Positions 20,951-28,719 of a DNA stretch of 64,000 nucleotides are shown here, one piece after another. Under the pieces are notes generated by a model that had not been told where the DNA came from, did not search any database, and saw only the letters and a list, made by a program, of their open reading frames with translations. Each line of letters starts with the position of its first letter. Position 1 is the stretch's first letter. The DNA lies in the NCBI GenBank assembly GCA_023150475.1, contig JAKLKU010000013.1, positions 1-64,000 on the forward strand, read 5' to 3'. The DNA is from Planctomycetota bacterium. Its GTDB lineage: Bacteria; Planctomycetota; UBA1135; GCA-002686595. The position numbers and the translations under genes were made by a program.

Positions 20951-23338
20951 TCATTGCCGCGGCCACGTCGCTGGGAGCCAATCCTCGAGCTCCGCGACCT
21001 TGGCGCGCGCCTCGGCCGACGTCGGCACGCCCCAAGCCTCGAAGTAGGGTCCGAGGTCGCGACCGATCACGCGCGAGAGCCGCACGAGCCAAGAATCGCG
21101 TTTCTCCGCGTCGGTGCGCGGCCGTTCGGAGTCGGGGAGCTTCGCGTACTCGGCGAAGACCGCGCGGAACGGCTCCCAACCGAACTCCGCTTGCACGAGC
21201 GTGTAGGTCTGGAGCGCGAGGAACGGGTCCTGTTTCCACTCGTCGAACTTCGCGCCGCGTTCGAGGTACGCGGCGAGCGACGGCGGCGAGTTCACGGCGT
21301 CGTGTCCGCGGCGGCCGTCGCCGAGTTTGCACGTCTTCTCGATCGCGTAGAGCGAGAAGAGGTTGTTGGTGACTTCGCCGGTGCCTTCGAACGTCCAGTC
21401 GCCGACTTGCAGGTTGTGACCGAGCTCGTGCACGAAGCCCCAGAGCTCCTCGCCGGTCTCGAGCCGCGCGCGATCGACCGCGAGTTCGGCGACGTCGAGG
21501 TGCGTCATGATCGGATAGCCCGAGTGCATGTAACCGGCCGAGATCTGGCGATCGAGCACGAAACGTTCGGGCCGCGGCCGCGCGGCCGGGATCCCCGCGA
21601 GCTCCGCTTGCGCGTCGAGCACGCGATCCCAGAACTCCATCAAGCCGCGCGCATCGTCGAGTTCGCGCACGACGCGCGAAGGCACCGTCAGCACGAGCTT
21701 CGAGCTCTCGAGCTCCGCCCACGGCGCCGGCCGCTTGCGCGACGCGCGCCATTCCTCGTCGTTCGTCTTGCCGAGCACGAAATGCGGCGCCGGCACGACG
21801 CCGCGCACCACGACGCGCACCGTGCCCGGCGGCAAGCGCGACTTCGCTCCCTGCGGCACGACGAGGTACACGAGTCCGCCGAACGGGCTCGCGCACGTCG
21901 TGCTCTCGGCCTCGAGCGGGAACTCGCGCGAGACCGCGGGCATGCGCTTCCACTCGTCGTGATGCCAGAGTTCGTCGGTGTGCGAGCCGATTCGCACGCT
22001 CAGTCCGGCGCCGAGCGCCGCGGCGGGGAGTTGCACGGTCACACGCGCGCCCGGATTGGCCCAGAGGCCGAGCGAACGCCAGCCGGTCACGCTGCAGTCG
22101 AGCTCGAGCGCTTGCATGTCGATGCGCGCGTCGACGGTGCCGGGAAAATCGCTCGCCGCGGCGTGCGGACGCAACGAAGCGGGGTTCGTGCGGCACGCGA
22201 TCGTCCACTGCGCGCCGACCAATGCGCGTTCGAGCGGCTGACCGCGACCGAGAGGGCGGCTCTCGGTCGCGACGAGGTCCTTCTCGTGCTCGCGCACGAG
22301 CCGCGCGAGCCGCGCACCGAACGGCACTTCGAAGTCGGGCAACGCGCGCGCCGCGAAACCGACGGTCCACGAGGCGTGCAGGAGCTCGTCGGGCGCAGCG
22401 GCGCTCGGCGCGCCGGCCTTCGTCGCTCGCGGCTTCGCCGCGTGCGCGACGAGCAGGTCGAGCGCGCGGTCGGCGTTCCACCACGCGGCGGGCGCGCCGT
22501 CGACGGCGAACCCGTGCTCGTGCGTGCGTTCGAGGTACTCGAGCGTGAATGCGAGACCGTGGTGGGCGAGCCAACGTTGGATCGGCTGTTCGTCGAGCCG
22601 TTCGTCGGGGTTCAACTGCTGCCAACCCCAACCGGTGTCGGATCCGAGCAAGCCGCCGCCGCGTTCGACGAACTCCGCGAGGCGTTGCATGTCGGCGTCG
22701 GAGAGCGAGAGCAACGAGGCCGCGACGATGTCGACGTCCTCGAGCCGCGCGAACGGATCGCGGCCGTCGAGCTCACGCGGCGTGAAACCCGCGGCGCGCA
22801 CGGCGCCCGACCAACCGCCGAGCGTGCCCAGGATCGGACGTTCTTCCTTCGGCGCGAGCCACTCGATCGCATGCCGCAGGAAGAGCGACGTCTCGCCGGC
22901 GCGCGCCGCGTCGACCGAGGCGTAGCCCGAGTGCGCGAAGAGCACGATGCGGCCCGCGCCCGCGCGAGCCGCGGCAACGGCGGCCGCGCGATGGTCACCG
23001 TCGGTGCGCCCGACGACGACCGGGAACGCGCGCTCTCCGAAGACCGCGATCGGACCGGGCACGCCGGGCGCAGCGATCGCGCGGACTCCGTCGAGCCACG
23101 CTTCGAGCTCGCCGCGCTCCTGTTCGACCGCGGAGTTCGCGACGGCGGAGTTCGCGACGGCGGAGTTCGCGACGGCGGCGTTCTCGCCGACGCCGGAACT
23201 CGAGCCGACGCCGGAACCCGAGCCGACGACGGAACTCGAGCCGACGCCGGAACTCGAGCCGACGCCGGAACCCGAGCCGACGACGGAACTCGAGACTGCG
23301 GCGGCGAGAAACGCCGTGAACGCGATGCGGACGCCCAC
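20951..23338 (-). CDS. Exported M60-like (enhancin/TCAF-type) metallopeptidase
   Basis: The 795-residue protein has a gluzincin site HELGHNLQ at 637-644 and a second acidic motif FEGTGEVTNN downstream, characteristic of the M60-like family that attacks O-glycosylated mucin-like proteins. The signal peptide is followed by a repeat linker of SSGVGS units and AVANS units. An N-terminal domain (~85-270) resembles the glutamine-amidotransferase-like region found in TCAF/M60 relatives (GGGLLGSDTGWGW). A beta domain lies at ~390-470. It is the last gene of the leftward run containing a fucosidase, and glycoprotein degradation could link them. Activity on mucins is inferred from the family only. Confidence 0.85.
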   Translation of the reverse strand: MGVRIAFTAFLAAAVSSSVVGSGSGVGSSSGVGSSSVVGSGSGVGSSSGVGENAAVANSAVANSAVANSAVEQERGELEAWLDGVRAIAAPGVPGPIAVFGERAFPVVVGRTDGDHRAAAVAAARAGAGRIVLFAHSGYASVDAARAGETSLFLRHAIEWLAPKEERPILGTLGGWSGAVRAAGFTPRELDGRDPFARLEDVDIVAASLLSLSDADMQRLAEFVERGGGLLGSDTGWGWQQLNPDERLDEQPIQRWLAHHGLAFTLEYLERTHEHGFAVDGAPAAWWNADRALDLLVAHAAKPRATKAGAPSAAAPDELLHASWTVGFAARALPDFEVPFGARLARLVREHEKDLVATESRPLGRGQPLERALVGAQWTIACRTNPASLRPHAAASDFPGTVDARIDMQALELDCSVTGWRSLGLWANPGARVTVQLPAAALGAGLSVRIGSHTDELWHHDEWKRMPAVSREFPLEAESTTCASPFGGLVYLVVPQGAKSRLPPGTVRVVVRGVVPAPHFVLGKTNDEEWRASRKRPAPWAELESSKLVLTVPSRVVRELDDARGLMEFWDRVLDAQAELAGIPAARPRPERFVLDRQISAGYMHSGYPIMTHLDVAELAVDRARLETGEELWGFVHELGHNLQVGDWTFEGTGEVTNNLFSLYAIEKTCKLGDGRRGHDAVNSPPSLAAYLERGAKFDEWKQDPFLALQTYTLVQAEFGWEPFRAVFAEYAKLPDSERPRTDAEKRDSWLVRLSRVIGRDLGPYFEAWGVPTSAEARAKVAELEDWLPATWPRQ
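23131..23175 (-). repeat. Three exact 15-bp tandem repeats (AVANS) in M60-like linker
   Basis: CGGAGTTCGCGACGG occurs three times in a row on the + strand, with a degenerate fourth unit following. The coding strand reads AVANS repeatedly. It adjoins a second, unrelated 18-bp repeat array in the same linker. Confidence 0.92.
23191..23294 (-). repeat. 18-bp tandem repeats with 54-bp higher-order period in M60-like linker
   Basis: Five full units and one partial unit of the type CGCCGGAACTCGAGCCGA are seen. Three variants recur in the same order twice (units 1-3 at 23191-23244, repeated from 23245), giving a 54-bp higher-order period that implies a recent block duplication. The coded peptide is a Gly/Ser/Val linker just after the signal peptide. 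Confidence 0.92.
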
Positions 23339-23386
23339 GCGGTCCGAGCCTAGCGTTCGGAGCTCGCGCGTCGACTCTCGCTTCCG

Positions 23387-26029
23387 TCAACGCCGGATGA
23401 CGTTGATCGTGCCGAGCTCGAGCTCGACCGGGATCTCGAGGAGCTCGTCGCCGTACTGGCGGACGAGCAGCGCGCGGGCCGTGTCGCCGATCGGGAACAC
23501 CGCCGTTCGGCGCTGCGCGTCGAACTGGATCAGCACCGACGTGCCAGCGATGGACGTCGACAGCATGCTGCGCTCCGCGTCGACGGCGTAGACGTCGGTC
23601 GGGGAGACTCCGGGGCCGAGCGCGCCTTCCGACAGTTCGACACGCGCGAACGTCAGGCGCGGAAGTGCCAGCTCGACGTCGTCGGCACGATCGAAACGTC
23701 CGAGGAAGGCATGGTGCTCGAGCCATTTCGTGCTCGGCGGCTTGGCCTCCAGGAACTGCGCATCGGGCGAGACGTCGCGGAACTCGAAGCGACCGTCGGG
23801 ACCCGTGATCACCGGCAGCGACGCGCTCGAGCGATACTGCGTTTCGCCCGCCGCGTCGACTCGCCAGGGCGTTTCGGCGGTGAGCACGACGCTCGCGCCG
23901 ATCACTGGCGCGCCGCTCGAGTCGACGACGCGACCCGCGACGAGGTCGCGCCGCGCCGACGTGTCGATCACGAGCTCGACGTCTTGCGCGCCGGCCTCGA
24001 GCGGCGCGGAGACGCTCCAATGGAGACTGTCACGATCGAACGCGACGAGGCGATAGGTGCGAGACGAGAGCTCCGTGATCTCGAACTGTCCGGCGTCGTC
24101 GACGTCGATGTGCTGCGTCCAGTCGCGGCGCGAGGCCAGTGCTTCCCAGGTCGTTTCCTGCAGCGGCACCAGGAATCCGTCCTCGAAGCGAGCCAGGCCA
24201 CGCGGAGTGCCGTCGAGCAAGTCGACCGTGGCATGTGGGAGCGCTCGACCGTGTTCGTCGACGATGCGTCCGCGGAGTTTCGCGGCCGGACGATCGAGTC
24301 GCAGCGCGAGCGGCGAGGGCCAACTCTCCGCGAGCCACGGCTCGCCGCGACTCTCGACACGAACCAGAGCGCGTCCGCTCGCACCGGCGGTGATCACGAA
24401 CGTGCCCGTTTGCGCGCGGAACAGCGGGAACTCGAATCCGCCGCGGGCGTCGCTGTGGGTGCTCGGATGCAGCGCGTGACGCGCAGGCCCTTGCGGATCT
24501 TTCGGCGCCAGTTGCACGAACGCGTCCGGGATCGGACGTTCGCGTTCGTCGACGACGATGCCGCGCAGCACGAGCGCGGGTTCGCCTTCGTGGTCGAAGA
24601 CGATGCGGCCACCTTCGCTGCGCAGCTTCGCGAGGTTCGCGTACACGGTGAGCGACGAGCCGGGTCGCGTCGCGCGCACGCCCGGCAGCTCGAAGAGCGG
24701 CGCGTCGTCGATGCGGTACGTGCCGTCCGGCGCGCTGACGGTCGCACGCACGAATGGCAGCAGGTCGTAGCTCGCTTGCGGCAGCGTGAGTTGGTTGCGG
24801 TAGAGTCCGAACTCGACCTTCACGCCGGCGACCGGCGCGCCCGTGCGGTCGACGACGCGGCCGACGAGCGGCTCGCGCGGCGCGACGCAGACGATGCGCT
24901 CGCACGGCAGCGCGGTCGGTCCGATCGGCGGCGAGCCGATCGTGAACCAAGCGTCGCCGAGCGCGAGCAGCCGACCGGCGAGCTTGGGCTCGGCGAACGC
25001 GATGCGTCCATCGGCGCCGCTTTTCGCGACGAGCTTCGCCGTCGTGTCCGGTTCACCGTCCGGAACGAAGCCCACCTCGACGTCGGCGAGCGGCGCGCCC
25101 GTCGGATCGACGACGACGCCCGCGAGCTCGGTGGCGTCCGCGGCAGTGGGCGGTGATGCGCCGTCGACCGGCGCGCTCGCGGCGGCCGGCGCGCGGCCGG
25201 CGTCGACGCGCGGCGCGACGAGCGCCGTCTCGTCCGCCGCGACGGCGCCTGCCGCGGCCGGCGCGTCGGCGAGCTCGCCGTTCGCCGCGCTCCACGCGCG
25301 CCAACTCCACCACGCAAGCGCGAGCAGCACTGCTGCGCCCGCGAGCTTCACAACCGTCTTCATCAGTGCGAGCTCCATCCAGCGCTGCGGCCACGGCCAA
25401 ACCCAAGGAACGTCACGAGGATGCACCCACGCGAGCGCCGCACCGAGCCAACGTTCGCGTCCGCCTTGCCGATCGAGCCGCTCGCGCAAGCGGTCGAGCG
25501 CGCGCACGAGTCGCGACTCGACCGTGGCGAGCGGCACGTCGAGTTCCCGCGCGATCTCCCTCGGGCCGAGCCCCTCGAAATAGCGCAGTCGCACGGCGGT
25601 CCGATACGGTTCGTCGAGCGCGCGCACTTCGCGAGCCAACGCTTCGACGAGCTCGAGCCGCGCGAGCGCGTCGCCATCGCGCAAAAGCGCGTCGCCGCCA
25701 GCACACTCCGGCCGCGCACCCGAACGTTCGCGGTGCTCGCGCCGGGCCTCGCGGCGCCGGCGATCGAGCGCGAGCTTCTTGACGACTGCGCGCAGCCACG
25801 CGGCCGGTCCGTCGGGCGCGCGCTCGCGCGCGACGAGCGCGGTGAACGCATCCTGCACGACGTCTTCCGCCGCGTGCGGATCGCCGAGCAACGCGCGTGC
25901 GAGCCGTCTCAGCGGTTCGCGTTGCCGATCGAGCTCGCTGGCCCAGTCTCCGAGTCCGCCGGACGGCCCGGCGGCGCGGCCGAAGCCGTGGCCAACGCTC
26001 GTTTCGGGGTTCGGCCGCATCGGATCCAT
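23387..26029 (-). CDS. Membrane-anchored ECF sigma factor fused to carboxypeptidase-regulatory-like repeats (copy 1)
   Basis: The 880-residue fusion protein has sigma-70 region 2 at ~36-100 (DPHAAEDVVQDAFTAL), region 4 at ~132-185 (LDEPYRTAVRLRYFEGLGPREIA...VPLATVESRL), and one membrane segment at ~223-246. An Ala-rich linker follows, then five carboxypeptidase-regulatory-like (CarboxypepD_reg) modules, each starting V-x-G-x-V-V-D-x-x-G-x-P. The sigma part would be cytosolic and the repeats periplasmic, so it may sense an envelope signal and release or retain sigma activity. No separate anti-sigma gene is adjacent. The start could be 26029 or the ATG three codons on (26020). Copy 2 lies 98 bp upstream with the same architecture. 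Confidence 0.85.
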   Translation of the reverse strand: MDPMRPNPETSVGHGFGRAAGPSGGLGDWASELDRQREPLRRLARALLGDPHAAEDVVQDAFTALVARERAPDGPAAWLRAVVKKLALDRRRREARREHRERSGARPECAGGDALLRDGDALARLELVEALAREVRALDEPYRTAVRLRYFEGLGPREIARELDVPLATVESRLVRALDRLRERLDRQGGRERWLGAALAWVHPRDVPWVWPWPQRWMELALMKTVVKLAGAAVLLALAWWSWRAWSAANGELADAPAAAGAVAADETALVAPRVDAGRAPAAASAPVDGASPPTAADATELAGVVVDPTGAPLADVEVGFVPDGEPDTTAKLVAKSGADGRIAFAEPKLAGRLLALGDAWFTIGSPPIGPTALPCERIVCVAPREPLVGRVVDRTGAPVAGVKVEFGLYRNQLTLPQASYDLLPFVRATVSAPDGTYRIDDAPLFELPGVRATRPGSSLTVYANLAKLRSEGGRIVFDHEGEPALVLRGIVVDERERPIPDAFVQLAPKDPQGPARHALHPSTHSDARGGFEFPLFRAQTGTFVITAGASGRALVRVESRGEPWLAESWPSPLALRLDRPAAKLRGRIVDEHGRALPHATVDLLDGTPRGLARFEDGFLVPLQETTWEALASRRDWTQHIDVDDAGQFEITELSSRTYRLVAFDRDSLHWSVSAPLEAGAQDVELVIDTSARRDLVAGRVVDSSGAPVIGASVVLTAETPWRVDAAGETQYRSSASLPVITGPDGRFEFRDVSPDAQFLEAKPPSTKWLEHHAFLGRFDRADDVELALPRLTFARVELSEGALGPGVSPTDVYAVDAERSMLSTSIAGTSVLIQFDAQRRTAVFPIGDTARALLVRQYGDELLEIPVELELGTINVIRR

Positions 26030-26127
26030 CCTGTCCGAGCGCTTGCTTGCCGCAAAGGCTCGGCGCCTGGCGAGAATCCGGCGATTGTCGAGCGGAACGA
26101 CGCTCGACCCCGTCCACGCGGTTCGCG

Positions 26128-28641
26128 CTAGGGGCGCAGCACGTTCAACTCGCCGGGAACGAGCTTCACCGGAAGCCGCAGGATCTCCTGGCCGCCCTTC
26201 TCGAGCACCAGTGCCGTCGCGTTCTCGCGCACCTGGAACGCGTCCGAACGCGGCCGCTGGAGTTGCCAACGCTGAGCGGAGAAGCTGACGTCGCCGTGGT
26301 CGACGACGATGGGGAGCAGTTGCTCGTCCGAGTCGACGAAGTAGAGCGTGTCCGCGTCGGGAGTGCGATCGTTGCACTCGATCCGCACGTGCACGGGCTG
26401 TGGCACGACGATCCGGAGGTTCTCGAGGTCGGCGCCGGCGAGCGGAAGCACGACGAAGTCGGCCCTGACGCTCGTCGCGTCCGCGGCGACGTCATGGAAC
26501 TCGAAGCGGCCCTCCGCGTCGCACGTCACGCTCTCGGATTCGAGCGTGTACGGCTCGCCGCGCGCATTCGAAGTGATGCGCTGCACGCGCACGATTTCGT
26601 CGCGAACCGGCGAGCCCGCGACGGACACCACTTGGCCAGCGATCCGCGCCACACGCTTCTCCGATGCGAGCCGGAGTTCGACGTCGTGTGTTCCTGCGCG
26701 GATCGGCGCCGTTTCGAGCGTCGCGAGCGTGCGCGCATCGTCGACGCGGAGGATGTAGCTGCGCGCTTGCAGGCCGGAGAGCTCGAACTCTCCGAGTTCG
26801 TTCGCGCGTTCGGCGCCCTCGTACTCGCGGCCCGCGGCGAGGCCCTCGAACGTCGCCGCCATGTAGAACTTCGTGTTGCCGATCACGTGCTCGCGCATGC
26901 CGGCGGATTCGCCGTCGACGATCCGCACGGAGGCGTTCGGCACCGGGTGACCGTCGACATCGAGGACTCGACCGCGGATCGCGAGCGTTTCGTCGGTGAA
27001 CGTCAACACCAGCGGGTCTGGCCAGCCGCCGGGAGCGTCGACCGTTTGCGCCGCGCAGGCGAGTCGCACCGGCTGCCAGCCTTTCGTCGCCGCACGCAGC
27101 ACGAGCGCGTGTTGCGCGGTTTCCTGTGGCAGTTCCTTGGTCGGCTCGAGGCGGAAGTTCCCGTCGGCGTCGGTCGTCGTGCTCGCGTCGCCGAGCGCGA
27201 CCCACGCGTCGACCGCGGGGCGACCGTCGCGCAACTGCACGTGACCCGCGAGGACGAACGCGCCACGCGCCAGCGTCAGCACGATGTCGTCGGTCGACTC
27301 CGGAGGCACGGCGACGTGGCTCGCGCGATAGCCCGGGCTCGAGGCCTCGAGTCGGCCTCCGGGCAGGAGCGGGAGCTCGGCGAACTCGAATCGGCCGTCG
27401 GCGTCGCTCTCGGTTCGCCACACTCCGGCCGGAGAGCCGTCGAGCACGCGTTCGAGCGTCGAACGCAGTTCTGCGACTCCACCCAGCCCGACCTTCGCTG
27501 CAGCGACCGGCTCGCCGACGTCGTCGACGACGCGGCCGCGCACGGCGATCGCCGGCGCTGCGACCACGGTCCACTCCGTGTCACGCGTCGTGTCGAGGTA
27601 CCGCGGCTCGTAGACCGTGACCCAGCCCGGCGTCGCGACGCGCATGCGCCCTTGGTGAGGCGGATCGACGAACGAGAAACGTCCGAGCGCATCGGTGCGC
27701 AGCCGGGGATTCGTCGGCAGCTCTCGCGCGGCGTCGGGCTCGACGACTCCGACGTCGCGCACGAGCTCGACCTCGAGGCCCGCGAGCGGCGTACCAGCCG
27801 GATCGATGACGATGCCCGCGACGTCGGGTTGCCGCGCGACTTCGTTCGGAGCGTTCTTGGGTGCCGTGCTCGTCGGCGGGTGCGGCTCGTCGGGTGTGCC
27901 GACGTCGCTGCGCTCGGGCGAGGGCTCGGTGGCGTGGACGAGCTCGACGTCGGGCTGCGGTGCGGCCACGCCTTCGGCGAGTTCGAGCCCCGCCGCGTCG
28001 GGCTTCGAGAGCGTCCACCAACCCGCCGCCGACAGCACGATCGCGGCCGCGGCCGCGCCGATCCATTTCGCGTTCACGAAGAGCGCTCCGAGGTAGGGAG
28101 TCGCGGGATGGCCGAGCAGCGGCACGAGAGCGCCGAGCCACTTCGCGCGGTCGCCGGCGCTGCGGTCGAGCCGCTCGCGCAGCTTCTCGAGCGCGCGCGT
28201 CGTCCGCGTGTGCACCGTGCGCAACGGCACGCCCGTGCGCGCGGCGACTTCGGCGGGCGAGAGCTCGTCCAAGTAACGCAGCACGAGCGTCGTGCGGTAC
28301 GGCTCGTCCAGCGCGCGCACCGCGTCGACGAGCAACGCGTGCGCGTCGAGGCGTTCGAGCGCTTCGTCGCGCGACCGTTCGGGCCGCGCGGACTCGCGTT
28401 CGGTCGCTCTGCGCCGCACGTTCGCGCGCCACCGATCGCGAGCGAAGTTGCGCATCACGGCGGCGAACCAACGCTGCACGGGCGTACCCGGCTCCGGCGG
28501 ACGTTCGAGCGCCGCGACCCACGCTTCTTGGACGAGGTCGTCGGCCGCGTGCGGATCTCTCACGAGCTCGCGCGCGAGGCGCTTCATCCACGCCGCGCGC
28601 TCGACCAGCGCTTCGAACCCGTCGCTTTCCCGAGGAACCAT
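26128..28641 (-). CDS. Membrane-anchored ECF sigma factor fused to carboxypeptidase-regulatory-like repeats (copy 2)
   Basis: The 837-residue paralogue of the downstream gene has sigma region 2 at ~16-80 (DPHAADDLVQEAWVAAL), region 4 at ~107-160 (LDEPYRTTLVLRYLDELSPAEVAARTG), a membrane segment at ~190-210, a Pro/Thr linker, then five beta-sandwich repeats (VAGIVIDPAGTPLAG, VRGRVVDDVGEPVAA and others). Both copies end in the same pattern, L-x-(I/L)-PV-x-L-x-x-G-x-hNV-hR. Sequence divergence between the sigma parts implies an old duplication and different promoter or signal specificity. The alpha-L-fucosidase gene ends upstream in the same direction, 78 bp before this start. Confidence 0.87.
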   Translation of the reverse strand: MVPRESDGFEALVERAAWMKRLARELVRDPHAADDLVQEAWVAALERPPEPGTPVQRWFAAVMRNFARDRWRANVRRRATERESARPERSRDEALERLDAHALLVDAVRALDEPYRTTLVLRYLDELSPAEVAARTGVPLRTVHTRTTRALEKLRERLDRSAGDRAKWLGALVPLLGHPATPYLGALFVNAKWIGAAAAAIVLSAAGWWTLSKPDAAGLELAEGVAAPQPDVELVHATEPSPERSDVGTPDEPHPPTSTAPKNAPNEVARQPDVAGIVIDPAGTPLAGLEVELVRDVGVVEPDAARELPTNPRLRTDALGRFSFVDPPHQGRMRVATPGWVTVYEPRYLDTTRDTEWTVVAAPAIAVRGRVVDDVGEPVAAAKVGLGGVAELRSTLERVLDGSPAGVWRTESDADGRFEFAELPLLPGGRLEASSPGYRASHVAVPPESTDDIVLTLARGAFVLAGHVQLRDGRPAVDAWVALGDASTTTDADGNFRLEPTKELPQETAQHALVLRAATKGWQPVRLACAAQTVDAPGGWPDPLVLTFTDETLAIRGRVLDVDGHPVPNASVRIVDGESAGMREHVIGNTKFYMAATFEGLAAGREYEGAERANELGEFELSGLQARSYILRVDDARTLATLETAPIRAGTHDVELRLASEKRVARIAGQVVSVAGSPVRDEIVRVQRITSNARGEPYTLESESVTCDAEGRFEFHDVAADATSVRADFVVLPLAGADLENLRIVVPQPVHVRIECNDRTPDADTLYFVDSDEQLLPIVVDHGDVSFSAQRWQLQRPRSDAFQVRENATALVLEKGGQEILRLPVKLVPGELNVLRP

Positions 28642-28719
28642 CGTCCGACCGGCGCCTCCCTACGGCGCCGCGGCCGAGCGTACGTCGACGAACTCGGTTT
28701 CGCCGCGTCCGAGCTAGGG

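Noticed and set aside
23131..23294. Regular repeats that might be a CRISPR array
   Set aside because: Units are 15-18 bp, directly adjacent without spacers and in frame inside a coding linker.
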